64,000 nt of DNA from Golubevia sp. BC0850 (GCA_012976225.1 JAAVVG010000024.1:186001-250000), one strand, 5' to 3'; counted from the stretch's first letter, positions 35,665 to 48,403 are shown. Notes: generated by a model not told the origin, from the sequence alone. Translations and numbers: made by a program.

Positions 35665-37679
35665 CTAAGGGAAAGATTCCTTCTCCGGTTCGTGAAACAG
35701 AGCTAGTGTTGTACATCCTCTGAGAGTTTCGTAACCTGATTTCTCGAGGGCCACGAACAAGCCATAATTTGAATCTGGAGGTGCGTAAGAGAAAAGTTCT
35801 AAATCAACGAGACCTCCATCACGTTGAGCCCAGCGTGGGTTGAGATTGAACGAGTCCGTTGCTCCGATAGGTGAGATGTCGGAATGAGAATTTGGCTGGA
35901 AAGAGTCGAGATTCCAGCTGAAGGTTTGCGAATGGTTTGAGGCGGAAGTAGAGGGTGATGAAATCGAAGCTCCTGCTAGCCCTACGTAGGAGAACTGTGC
36001 AGTACGGACATCGTTGTTCTCGAAGTCGATGCCACGATCATGATTGAGTCTCTGTAGAGCCAAAAAAAAATGGACAGGAGAAAGAAATCAGGATCAGAAG
36101 GTCCATTAGTCAAACCTACCTCTTTCAGTCTTTCTCTATCTCTTCCACCTCCCTTTCCTTCACAGCCAAGCCATTTTGAAACTCACCCAAAAGTTAGATG
36201 GCTGAAGGGAGAAACCTATCTGGAAGTTTCCAGAAGCACCAGCATCCTTGACTAGGAAAACTTTGGAAACCGAAGCTGAACTTGGAGAGAAGAACCCATT
36301 TCCACCATTTCAAGGTCTCCGAAGTGGGTCCCATCAAACTTTCTGTCTGCTCTAACCACTCCAGTTCGGGCTAGAACGACGACAGTAGTAGCAGAGACCA
36401 GGTTCGTAGTAGAGTAGCTCGTCTGAGTCGAGGTGGCGACTCGAACAGTCTCCGTAACCGTGAGACTTTCAGTCAAGGTTGTGGTTCCAACAACCTCGAT
36501 TTTTTCATCAGGAGCTACAGTGTTGCTGATGTCAGAGAGAGCATGCCGAAAATGGGAACGTTGGAGATGAACGGGGAAAGAAAGATCAGTCGACAAGTCG
36601 ACAAAAGGAAAAGCGAACAGACACTCACATGAGTCTCAACTTTTCCGTTCTTACACTTGCAGCGAAGATTGGAAGAGTCGTACTTGAGGCCATCCTTGGT
36701 CTTCTTGCAAGTCTCAGTCTTGGCAGAAGATTTGACTCACGAGCACTGACGATCGCAAGCAGAGGCGTTTTTTTTGCAGAAGGTGGATTTGGAGTTCGCT
36801 CTCTTGTTGATGACGTCCTGGAAGACAGTTGGGAAAGGGAGAGTGAGAATGGTCAGATGAAGACTCTCAATCCGAGATGAAGAAGCTGCAATGGCCTATA
36901 CTAACCTTGGCGACTTGAACTTGAATCAAAGGAACCTCCTCGACGACTTCGAGTTCCTTGACTTTGACTCCATTGACAGTGTATTGAGTCACTGTAGCTA
37001 CGGTAGAGATTGATTCGGTCTCGAAGGTGGTGGCGATGGTGGTAGGTTCGGTGACGGTCGTCTTGTCGGTTACGGCTGAGGTGACGATGGAGCTCTGTAG
37101 GTTGGAGAAGAAAGCGAGAAGTCGGTCAGATCGACCAAGAGCAAGATCCACCAGACCTCAAGATACAACACTCCCCTTGGTAGAGGTAGTAGTAGCAGGG
37201 TGAGCACTAGAGACCTTTTTCAAGGCGGCTACGAAGGGAAGAAAATGAGCCGACGGTGAGAACTAGGAGCAGCAGAGAAAGACAACACCGCAGTCGGCAT
37301 TCACTTTGAGCTTTGTCCTTTCCATTACAATGGCATCCGAAATGATAGATTCTGTTCTTTGGAGGGACCTGGGAAAGGATAGGTGGGGCGAGGTGGTTAG
37401 AAAACATGTTGCAAATCTGGACTTCGACCTCTCCTCTCACTCAACTGACCTTAGAACAAACGTAAGGGATGATTTGTCTTCCAGTCTTGTTCTTCAACAA
37501 GTGTCCGCACAGGCACGATCAAAGCTACCGCAGAAGGCGTCTATCTCCTTGGGTGGTTTAGGATTGGGAGCTCCAGCTCCTCCGGCTGAACCATCTGGAA
37601 TGGAAGCGATGACTTGAGTACCCAGGAGGGTGACGGCTGAGATTCCAACGAGGAAGAGAGAGAATCTCAAGCGAACCAT
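35665..37679 (-). CDS. Secreted Cys-rich protein with two similar Cys blocks; frame apparently interrupted
   Basis: The ATG at 37679 opens a signal peptide (MVRLRFSLFLVGISAVTLLG). Block 1 reads FCGSFDRACADTC, then, in another frame, KNKTGRQIIPYVCSK, spliced to VPPKNRIYHFGCHCNGKD. A Thr/Val-rich stretch follows (36900-37095), then block 2: FCKKNASACDRQC, ETCKKTKDG and LRCKCKNGK. A second Thr-rich exon (TLTESLTVTETVRV) and a C-terminal domain ending at 35665 complete it. The two blocks share spacing F-C-x5-A-C-x3-C...C...C-x-C. Frame continuity fails after the third Cys of each block: a one-base shift in block 1 near 37490 and an in-frame TGA near 36715 in block 2. A GTGAGT there could be spliced to 36575 in phase, skipping half of block 2. 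It may be a decaying or alternatively spliced gene. Function unknown. Confidence 0.5.
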
Positions 37680-39732
37680 GAAGGGAGAGTAGGGAGTGGA
37701 AAGAAAGGGGATTGGGAGCAGTGAGGTTGAGGAGAGTGGTTCTTGAGGTGGGAGAGAGAGGGAGAGAGAAGGGGGGTTGGGGAGGAGGGGTGGGGAAGTG
37801 AAGAGGAGGAAGAAAGAGAGAACGATTAGATCTTCACCTTCACTACTGATCCTCTTTTCCTTTTCGCATTCCGACCCAGCGACGTAGTCTGCCCTCTTCT
37901 CGCCCCTCCTCCTTCCTTTTCTATTCTTAGTCTTGGGATCCCGTTCTACTGTACCTGCATCTCGGATCCGCAAGCAAAGATGAGAATGACAATTGAACCA
38001 TTCCGTATGTGAGGGGGCGGTAAGTGAAGACCCGCCGCAGTTGGAAGGAGGACGGAGCGAGGTGAGTTGGACCGTTACCCCTTCATTTTAACCAAAAGAC
38101 GGGACCTCCCCTCTCCCTCTTTCATTTACTTCTCAGGCACATTTTCTCGGGTCAGTAAGTTCCTTGGAAAAATTCGGGAGTCCCGTTAATCGTCAACAGC
38201 GACCCTTGGACTGAACAGAAGTTATTGCTTTCGAGGCTGTCTTCAATCACCTTCGTCCGCATTTGGAACAGAAGTGGCTTCGATCCCTGCGAGAGAAGAA
38301 ATCTCTTCTCACTGAGAATCCGAGATTCTTCAAAGATTAGAGATGAGACCTCATTCCAGATTTAGTTTAAATGAAAGATCTTGGAGGCAAAGCTTGAGGA
38401 CTTGGAACGCACAGTTTTCAGCTTCTCTCATCCCACCCTCCAAGTTCTGTCTTCCAATTTGCACTAATCAGATATTCCGATACCTCTGATCCCATTCTAA
38501 AGTATCCAGGGAATGAAACTTAACGAGAGTCGACTTCACACACAGAAATGAGGTCGAAAGAGAGCCTGACTTTGGAAGGGCTGATGAAGTTGGTGGCAAA
38601 GCATCTTTTGAAGCAACGAGAGAGGAAAAAGAAGGCATAAGATTTGAAAGTCTGATTTCTCTCATTCACTCTCAGTGTGTTGACATCGAGTCATTAAGGA
38701 GGTCAACTCAGAGCGAAAGAGAAGGGAACGTTTAACAGCTAACTTGTTCGAGACCAGAAAGCTCACGAAATGGACTTGTCGAATTTGTTAGAATTCGTTT
38801 CTTACATACTGAGTAATATGGTATACCAGTACTGTGAGTTGAGCTGCATTATCGACCAATAGAGATGTCGAGACTGGAGATAGCAGGGATTAATACGCCG
38901 TGTGTACGTGTCTTCTGAAAAGCGGGGAGGAACTGATAAGAAGATAGAAAGACGGGGATCCATAATGATGTCGCTGGAGGTTATTGAGTGTGGATGTTGA
39001 TCTTAATGAGATCAAAAGAAGGCCGATATTTATAAGGGGGAGCTTATTGGATTAAGTACATGTGTGTACTTGAGCAGTCAATGGGAGAAGCCGGATCAAC
39101 GAAATAGGCTCAGTGCGATTCTTCAATGAGCAAATGGGAGAGTCGCGATTACGAGAAGATCTTTTCCCTCTCCTTCCCAACTAGACCAGGCATCACAACC
39201 ATTAAGGATTACCCTACTTTGTTAACAAACAGGTCATCCAATAATGTAAGTTATCAATTCCACCTGATGACCGCATTTTATCCAACTGAGGGAGCGCAGC
39301 CAGCTGACCTTGTACATCTGTTTTCTTCTCATTCCTTCTTCTTCCCTTCCCACCACTCAAAAGCTCTTTGCCTCTTCTTCTTCCTCCTCTCTCTTCTCTT
39401 CCTTCAAATATCAAAACTCAAATAGTCCCTACGACTTCAATCAGCCCCAGATACAGGCATCGAAAACTGTCTTGCGTTGGTGAGTTTTCAAGAGATTGAT
39501 AGATGTTGGAGCAGCTTGGTAATCGGGAAGTATCATCAATTCAATCCAATCCAATCTCTCCTCTTCCTCTTCCTCTTCCAAATCTTATTCTAATCATCTC
39601 TATTCATTCTTTCTATTCCCTTCATCTCACTCTCGCAGAACGTAGTAATCCCATCCAACCACTCAGACTTCATCCACTCAATTCCCCCGAACCTTGCTCT
39701 TCTTCCAAATCAATCCTCAACCTTCCATCAAT
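37680..39732. other. Intergenic, shared upstream region of the Cys-rich gene (-) and GLT1 (+)
   Basis: Two kilobases between divergent starts. A TATAAG lies at 39031-39036, far (about 700 bp) from the GLT1 ATG, and pyrimidine-rich sequence (39340-39400, 39550-39600) precedes GLT1. Scattered frames (38468-38665, 39126-39425) lack protein character. No RNA gene recognised. Confidence 0.4.
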
Positions 39733-42700
39733 ATGTCTACCTCAGCTCAACGTCGTGAACTCCACCAACAGCTCAACATGGACATGCAAAACGAAGAAGC
39801 TACCACCTATGTCGACCTAGATGTAAATGGCGCCTCCGAGGTAGAGAGAGATGCTTCCTCTTGGGCTGGTAACCTTCCTGCCGCTCAAGGTCTCTACGAT
39901 CCAGACAACGAAAAGGACTCCTGTGGAGTAGGTTTCATGTGTCAAATCAAAGGAAAACCAGCTCACAAGATCGTCAGTGACGCAAAGCAGTTGCTCTGCA
40001 ACATGACTCACAGAGGAGCTGTGGGAGCAGATGCCAGAGATGGAGATGGAGCTGGAGTCATGACAGGTCTTCCAGATACTTTCTTCCGTAGAGAAGTTGA
40101 AAGAGACTTACAGTGTCAACTACCAAAGCTAGGAGAATACGCTGTTGGTAACGTTTTCTTCGATCCAAAGGATGAGAAGGCAAGAGCTGAGCACATGAAC
40201 ATCTTCGAGCAACTAGCTTTGGATCTTCACCTCAGAGTCTTAGGATGGAGAGAAGTTCCAGTCGATAACACTATCTTAGGACCTTCTTCACTATCTAAGG
40301 AACCAAAGATCCTTCAACCCTTCGTAGTCTTGGCTGACTCTTATGGAAGAGACACCTCTGCTCCGAAGGAATCTTCTACTCCATTCGACTCTCAGTACTT
40401 CTCTCGTCAACTCTACGTTTTGAGAAAATCTGCAACTCACAAGATCGGTTTACCTAAGTGGTTCTACATTTGTTCCCTTTCAAACACCAACATCGTTTAC
40501 AAGGGTCAACTCTCTCCAGTTCAGGTTTACAACTACTTCTACGATCTTAACAATGCTCATTATGCTTCTCACTTCGCTTTGGTTCATTCAAGGTTCTCTA
40601 CCAACACTTTCCCTTCTTGGGACAGAGCTCAGCCAATGAGATGGGCTGCTCACAATGGTGAGTAATCGATTTGGAAAGAGGGAGGAAGGAAGGGAGGCAG
40701 CAAGGAGGACATCGGGAGCGGGAAACGGTCTGGTGCTCGCTGGAAGGATGGGGTATGCTACCTTTTCTCTCAAGCAGCAACGTCACTGCTTAACAAAGCT
40801 TTCATAGAGAGGTGCTCTGGCTTCCTTTGAGAGGAAATTTTCTCCTCGAGAGCAGCATTACCCAAGCTTCTCGCCACTCAAACAATTTGCTTAGATAACT
40901 TCTCTTACTAATCCCTCGCCCTTCCCTCTCATCTTCCACCCCTTCTCTTAGGTGAAATCAACACCATCAGAGGAAACAAGAACTGGATGCGCGCTCGTGA
41001 GGGTCAGCTCCGTTCCGAGACCTTCAAGGACGAGCTCGACATGCTCTACCCAATCATCGAGAATGGAGGATCCGATTCTGCCGCTTTCGACAACGTTCTC
41101 GAACTTCTAGTAGTCAACAACGTCCTTACTCTACCTCAAGCAGTCATGATGATGATTCCAGAAGCTTGGCAAGGAAACGAGGACCAGATGGAGCCAGAGA
41201 AGGTCGCTTTCTACAAGTGGGCCGCCTGTCTGATGGAGCCTTGGGACGGACCTGCTCTCTTCACCTTCTCTGACGGAAGGTACTGTGGAGCTAACTTGGA
41301 TCGTAATGGTCTACGTCCATGTCGTTACATCATCACCGACGACGACATCATGATCTGCGCTTCCGAAGTCGGAACCATCTACATTGACCCAATCAAGGTT
41401 CTCGAGAAAGGTCGTCTCCAGCCAGGAAAGATGCTTCTCGTAGACACTGTCGAAGGAAGAGTCGTAGACGACAGAGAGCTCAAGATGTCTACTGCTCAGA
41501 GAGCCGACTTCGCAGCTTGGTTGGACAACCAGATGCTTCGTCTTCCAGAGATCGCAGACACCATCCGTCGTCTCACCAACAACGACATCGCTCCAAAGCT
41601 GGATGATGAGCGGCTCAGCACTGACCCAAAGCTTCTCGCTTTCGGTTACACTTCAGAGCAGATCTCTCTCCTCATGCTTCCTATGGTTTCGGAAGGAAAG
41701 GAATCTCTAGGATCCATGGGTAACGACGCTCCCCTAGCTTGTCTAGCCAACGCTCCTCGTCTCATCTACGAGTACTTCCGTCAGCTCTTCGCTCAAGTCA
41801 CCAACCCTCCTATCGATCCGATCCGTGAATCCGTCGTCATGTCTCTAGAGCAGTACGTCGGACCAGAAGGAAATCTCCTCGAGATGGACCCAACTCAGTG
41901 TCATCGTTTGATGCTTCCAAGTCCTATCCTCACCATCGACGAGATGAACGCCCTCAAGAAGCTCGACACTGTCCACGCCGACTGGCCAACCAAGGTCATC
42001 GACATCACCTTCGACAAAGGAGCTGGTCTCGACGGATACGAGAAGGCTCTCGACAGAATCTGCTCAGAGACCTCTCAAGCCATTCGTGACGGATGTCGTA
42101 TCGTCGTTCTATCCGACAGGAACGTCGACAAGGACAGAGTTGCCATCTCTTCTCTCGTCGCCTGTGGAGGAGTTCACCATTACTTGGTCCGTAACAAGGA
42201 ACGTAGCAAGATCGCTCTTATGATCGAATCTGGAGAAGCTCGTGAGGTTCACCATATGTGTGTTCTATTGGGTTACGGAGCTGACGCTGTCTGCCCTTGG
42301 CTAGCCATGGAGGCCATGCTCAAGGTCTCCAGAGAAGGTCTTCTCAAGCAAGAGATCTCCAACGACAAGGTCATCGGAAACTGGAAGACTGCCGTCGATG
42401 CTGGAATCTTAAAGGTCATGTCCAAGATGGGAATCTCTACTCTTCAATCTTACAAGGGAGCTCAGATCTTCGAAGCTCTTGGATTGGCCGACTCTGTCAT
42501 CGAGAGATGTTTCGCTGGAACCGCTTCTCGTATCCAAGGATCCGACTTCCACCTCTTGGCTATGGACGCTCTAGAGTTCCACGACCGTGGATACCCATCT
42601 CGTGACACTGTCACCGTTCCAGGTCTTCCAGAATCCGGAGAGTACCATTGGCGTGATGGAGGAGAGGCTCACGTCAATGATCCAGTCTCCATCGCCAACC

Positions 42701-45700
42701 TTCAAGACGCTGCTCGTGAGAAGAACCAAGGAGCTTGGGATGCTTACTCCAAAGCTTCTCACAACTCTGTTAAGGCTACCGCTCTTCGTGGAATGCTAGA
42801 GTTCTCCTTCGAGAAGGCTAGACCTATCCCAGTCGATCAGGTCGAGCCATGGACTGAGATCGTTCAACGTTTCTGTACTGGAGCTATGTCTTACGGATCT
42901 ATCTCTATGGAAGCTCACTCTGCTTTAGCTATCGCTATGAATCGTCTAGGAGGAAAGTCCAACACTGGAGAAGGAGGAGAAGACGCTGAACGTTCGATCC
43001 CTCTTCCAAACGGAGACTCTCTTCGTTCCAAGATCAAGCAAATCGCCTCTGGTCGTTTCGGAGTTACTTCCAACTACCTCGCTGACTCTGATGAGCTTCA
43101 AATCAAGATGGCTCAAGGAGCCAAGCCTGGTGAGGGAGGAGAACTTCCAGGACACAAGGTCTCTGCTTCCATCGCTCGTACTCGTCACTCTACTGCCGGC
43201 GTAGGTCTTATCTCTCCACCTCCTCATCACGATATTTACAGGTTAGTACCGCTTGAGAAACAGCTCTTCTCCTCTACTCTCCGACAAGTGGAACGTTTTC
43301 TTAACCTTCTCTCTTCTCCCCCTTTTCTCTCTCTCTTTTCTTTTTTCTCCTGACAGTATCGAAGATCTTAAGCAGCTCATCTACGACTTGAAGTGTGCCA
43401 ATCCTCGTTCTCGTGTCTCCGTCAAGCTCGTCTCAGAGGTCGGTGTAGGTATCGTTGCCTCAGGAGTAGCCAAGGCCAAGGCCGACCACATCCTCATCTC
43501 TGGTCACGACGGAGGTACTGGAGCTTCTCGTTGGACCGGAATTAAGTACGCTGGTCTTCCATGGGAGTTGGGTCTTGCTGAGACTCATCAGACTCTGGTT
43601 CTCAACGATCTTCGTGGACGTGTTACCGTCCAGACTGATGGTCAATTGAGAACTGGAAGAGATGTCGCCATCGCTTGTCTTCTCGGAGCTGAAGAGTTTG
43701 GTTTCGCCACCACCGCTCTTATCGCTATGGGTTGTATCATGATGCGTAAGGTGGGTATCCGAAATAGACGAACATTGAAGGGAAGCTTTGATTCTCGAAC
43801 TCGAGCGAGATCGCTGACTTTCTCTTCCCCTTTCCCCACCTTTCTCTTTCTTCAGTGTCACTTGAACACCTGTCCAGTCGGTATCGCTACTCAAGACCCA
43901 GAACTTCGTGAGAAGTTCGCCGGTCAACCAGAGCACGTCATCAACTTCTTCTACTACCTCTCTGAGGAGCTTCGTGGTATCATGGCCAAGCTAGGTCTTC
44001 GTACTATCAACGAGATGGTTGGACGTTCTGATCTCCTGAAGGTCAACGAGAGTCTTCGTACTCCAAAGACCAAGAACCTCGATCTCGGTCCTCTGCTCAA
44101 GGCTGCTCACCAGATGCGTCCAGGAGCTGCCACCTACAAGGTTCGTCAACAAGATCACAAGCTCTACATTCGTCTCGACAACAAGTTCATCGACGAAGCT
44201 GAGCCAGCTCTTACCGAAGGTCTTCCAGTCCAAATCGACTGTGACGTAGTCAACACCGATCGTGCCCTTGGAACCACTCTTTCTTACAGAGTCTCCAAGC
44301 TCTACGGAGAGGAAGGTCTTCCTCGCGATACCATTCACATCAACGCCAAGGGAAGTGCTGGTCAATCCTGTGGAGCCTTTTTGGCTCCTGGAATTACCAT
44401 CGAGCTCGAAGGAGATGCCAACGATTACGTCGGAAAGGGAATGTCTGGAGGTCGTTTGATCGTCTACCCACCCAAGGTCTCTTCCTTCAAGGCCGAGGAG
44501 AACATCATCGTCGGTAACGTTTGTCTCTACGGAGCCACCACTGGAAACGCCTACTTCCGTGGTATCGCTGCTGAGCGTTTCGCCGTTCGTAACTCTGGAG
44601 CTCACGCTGTTGTCGAAGGAGTTGGTGATCACGGATGTGAATACATGACTGGAGGTCGTGTCGTCATTCTAGGATCCACTGGTCGTAACTTCGCCGCTGG
44701 TATGTCTGGAGGAATCGCTTACGTCTTGGACATGAACAGAGACTTCCACAGCAAGTGTAACACCGAGATGGTGGAGCTAGGACCAGTCAAGGATCCACAC
44801 GACATTGCTGAGCTTCGTAACCTCGTCGAGAACCACCGTCACTACACTGGTTCTACCGTCGCCGACCACGTCATTCACGAGTTCCACCACCTTCTCCCAC
44901 GTTTCGTCAGAGTCATGCCTCTCGATTACAAGCGTGTTCTAGAGGAGGAAGCTGCCAAAGCTGCCGCCGAGAAGAAGCGCTCCAGTCACGTCGATCTGCG
45001 TGGAACTCTCTCTCGTCATGGTTCTCAAGCTGACGTCACTATCGCTGATGATGCCAAGTCAGTCAAGAGCGACGCTGGAGACGAACCTCACGTCCATCGT
45101 TCTGAGCCAGCTGTCGTCGATGTCGAAGACTCTATGGTCGACGACGAGACTGCCAAAGCTCGTCTCAACAAGCTAGACAAGACTCGTGGCTTCATGAAGT
45201 ACAAGCGTCTAGGTGAACACTACCGTACTCCAGGTAAACGTGTCAAGGACTTCAAGGAGCTCTCTACTCGTCTCTCTGAGGCCGAGCTCAAGTACCAGAC
45301 CGCTCGTTGTATGGACTGTGGAGTTCCTTTCTGTCAATCCGACACTGGTTGTCCGATCTCCAACGTTATTCCTAAGTGGAACGACCTCGTCTTCAAGGGA
45401 CAGTGGAAGGATGCCGCCAACGCTTTGCTCATGACTAACAACTTCGGAGAGTTCACTGGTGAGTACGCTTTCTTTTGTTTCCTTTCTGTTTGTGTTCCTC
45501 TACAGCTCGCTTTGAGACTTGTCGCTGATTCACTTCTGTTCTTTCCTTCTCTCTTCTCCAGGTCGTGTCTGTCCAGCTCCTTGTGAGGGTGCTTGTGTTC
45601 TCGGAATCACCGAGCAACCAGTCGGAATCAAGACTGTCGAAGCTGCCATCATGGACAAAGCTTGGGCTGAAGGTTGGATGGTCCCTCGTCCACCTGATCG

Positions 45701-47145
45701 TCGAACAGGACGTACTGTCGCTGTCGTAGGATCTGGACCAGCTGGTCTCGCCTGTGCTGATCAATTGAACAGAGCTGGTCACTCCGTCACCGTCTACGAG
45801 CGTCAAGATGCCATCGGAGGTCTTCTTTATTACGGAATCCCAAACATGAAGCTCGACAAGAACGTCGTCTCTCGTCGCGTCAAGCTCATGGAGGACGAAG
45901 GAATCAAGTTCGTCACCAACGCCGCTGTCGGTGTCAACGTCGATGGAAACGAGCTTCGAGCTCAGAACGATGCTGTCGTCCTGGCTACTGGAGCTACCTG
46001 GCCTCGTGATCTCAAGGTTCCAGGTCGTGAGGCCAACGGAGTTCACTTCGCTATGGACTTCTTGACCAAGAACACCTCCAGTCTAGTCAAGTCTGGTCTC
46101 GAAGACAAGAATTACATCGATGCCAAAGGCAAGAACGTCATTGTCATCGGAGGAGGAGATACTGGAAACGATTGTATCGGAACCTCAGTTCGTCACGGAG
46201 CCAAGTCGGTCGTCAACTTCGAGCTGCTTCCTCAGCCACCTGAGTCTCGTGCCAAGGACAATCCTTGGCCTCAATGGCCTCGTATCTTCCGTCGTGATTA
46301 CGGTCACAACGAAGTCGAGGACAAGTTCGGAAAGGATCCAAGAGAGTTCCAGATCTCCACGACCTCTTTCGAGAAGGACGAAGAAGGAAACCTCAAGGGT
46401 CTCAACACCGTTCGTGTTCAGTGGGACAAGGATGCCAGTGGAAAGTGAGTGTTCTGATCATCAGCTGTCGTTACTTTTTGAGTGATTGATCGTATGATAA
46501 TCAAGTGGAATCTCTTTCTGACCCCTCTCTCCCTCGCCTTCCCCCTTCTCCTCCAGGTGGTCCATGAACAAGGTTCCAGGTTCGGAAGAGTTCTACCCTG
46601 CCGAGCTCTGCTTCTTGTGTCTGGGTTTCCTCGGACCAGAGGACGCTGCTCTCAAGACTATGGGAATCGAACAGGTCAGTTCACATGAAGATGAGATTCG
46701 TTGTCTCCTTCACAACCACCTGTTCCTTGTTGGTGGTTGATCCTAACCAAAGTCAATCTCTGACCTTTTTTCTTCCTCTGAATTTCCTTCAAACAGGACG
46801 GACGATCCAACATCAAGGCTGACGATCTCAAGGGATCTCGCCCTTATCGTACCAGCGTCGACAAGGTCTGGGCCGCTGGAGACTGTCGTCGCGGTCAATC
46901 TTTAGTAGTGTGGGGAATCCAAGAAGGTAGAGCTTGTGCTAGTGAGATTGATGCTGAACTTCAGGGGTCAACTTTACTTCCAAAGACTGGAGGGATCAAG
47001 ACTCGAAATTGTGAGTAAGAAGACCTAGGACACCTCCCCTGTGTATTCGAATTGAAACTGACCATCCTGGCCTTCTCTACTTCCTCGTCATCTACCAGTC
47101 AACACTGCCTCAACCAAAAAGGAGTTGACTGCTTCCGCAGCCTGA
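39733..47145 (+). CDS. GLT1: NADH-dependent glutamate synthase (GOGAT), single-chain, 8 exons
   Basis: Exons 39733-40657, 40952-43241, 43357-43750, 43856-45458, 45562-46444, 46557-46674, 46797-47010 and 47099-47145 give 2157 residues, close to yeast GLT1. After a 63-residue propeptide, DSCGVGF supplies the N-terminal nucleophile Cys64 of the class II glutaminase domain. The FMN/2-oxoglutarate domain includes [33 protein letters not shown] carries 3Fe-4S cysteines split by an intron. The beta part has [16 protein letters not shown] and [13 protein letters not shown] (4Fe-4S) and [17 protein letters not shown] and [13 protein letters not shown] (dinucleotide sites). It makes two glutamates from glutamine and 2-oxoglutarate. 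Without the last intron the stop would be 47018 (2144 aa); I prefer the spliced end for its GTGAGT donor and in-phase tail. Its last about 210 codons are duplicated at 33627-32670. Confidence 0.95.
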
Positions 47146-48276
47146 TCGACCTCCCAGAGGAACCGATTCCATTGCGAGCAAGAGACTATCTCGCAACCTT
47201 CTCTCTCTCCTTTCTCCTTCACCTATACCTTCTCGTTCCAGATAGAGATAGACTTCCGTTCTTCAAAAAGTCAAAAAAATGAAAAAAATAAAATCCAAAA
47301 AAAACATCAAAAAAGGAGAAGGCGGTTCTCAGAACGAACCCCCTTGGTCTCGTCGCCTCTTTCCCGTTCCTCGTTCCTCTTTATTCCTCATCTGTCATGC
47401 TTTCCTCTATTAGTTTGGTCCAACTTGGTTTCTGTTCGTTGTAAGATGCTTATTAGATAAGATTGGGAGTGGAAAGAGGGGAGAGAATCGCGAGTGCTGT
47501 ACCTGTAAATAACAAAACGAATCGACATGAAATAAAGAAATAGACTCTCACTACCTACTAGCCAATTCGGATGATTTACTCTTACTTTGCTCTTAGAGAG
47601 AGCGAGGATCAAGTCGATGAAAATCGATATTGAGCACCGAAGTTCTTGAGCGGAGCCCACGAGCTGCAGCAGCACAAGCCCAGAGAGAGATCGAGAGACT
47701 CCTCCTCCTCCTCTGTCTTTCAACCCATCCCATCTTCAAAAGAGGTCAAAGGAATCAAGGACAGAGCTCTGCCATGGTTTCCAATCCATTCTCTAATCGA
47801 AAGACCAGCAACAGCTCTTCAAAGCAGCAACAGCAGCAGCCTGTCCCTCGAGCCGAGCAAGCTTATCAGCAGCAGCACTCTTCCAGTTACCTACCCTCTT
47901 ACACTTCCCCGAATCAACCTTTCGTTTCTTCTAATCATTCGATTCCCATAAGTCCAACGAACGCAAGCACAAGCACAGGCCCAAGCACTGCGACTAACAC
48001 TCCAACTTCAAAGTCAACGAGGTTACCAGGATCTCCTCCTTCAATGCAGAACCTTCATCCAATCCAATCCTCCTCTTCCTCATCCAACAACTCCAACTCG
48101 AATTCTTTCAATTCTTTTCCTTCTTCTCCTCCTCAACAATCTAACTTGAACTTCTCTCCAATCTCTGCCAACGATGGTCCAGTTCATCTTCAACTACAAC
48201 CTCAATATCAGAAGCCAAGCTTCACCTTCGTTTGCTTGGGAGTGGGAGGTGGCCCTTTGGAAGGCGATTGCTCTTG
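46188..48276 (+). repeat. Inverted duplication, right copy (2,089 bp)
   Basis: Partner of 31539-33627. It starts inside GLT1 exon 5 (at GTTCGTCACGG) and ends inside PDE1 exon 1 (at GCTCTTG). Left of it the intact GLT1 continues; right of it the sequence is unrelated to PDE1. Confidence 0.95.
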
Positions 48277-48403
48277 CTATCTCTCACGAAGGTCCAAACG
48301 AAAGCTACTTATGCAAGCAAGACAAGAGAGTTTCAAGACTGGCTACGAGCATGAAACAATCGATCAGCATCGAAAGAAGTCGCAAAGAGAAGATGTTGAT
48401 TGA
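47774..48403 (+). pseudogene. Truncated PDE1 5' copy fused to unrelated sequence (209-codon frame)
   Basis: The first 167 codons are those of PDE1, including the Gln/Ser-rich region and the start of the core (FTFVCLGVGGGPLEGDCSCY). After base 48276 the frame runs into 42 unrelated codons (SRRSKRKLLMQARQ...) and stops at 48401-48403. The metal-binding HxHLDH motif is absent, so no phosphodiesterase activity is possible. The upstream 628 bp after GLT1, which includes whatever promoter PDE1 uses, is present, so the fragment could be transcribed and yield a chimeric low-complexity protein. Confidence 0.8.

Noticed and set aside
46999-47018. GLT1 stop at 47018 as the real end
   Set aside because: Possible, but GTGAGT at 47011 and an in-phase exon ending at 47145 make a spliced end more likely; kept as the alternative.
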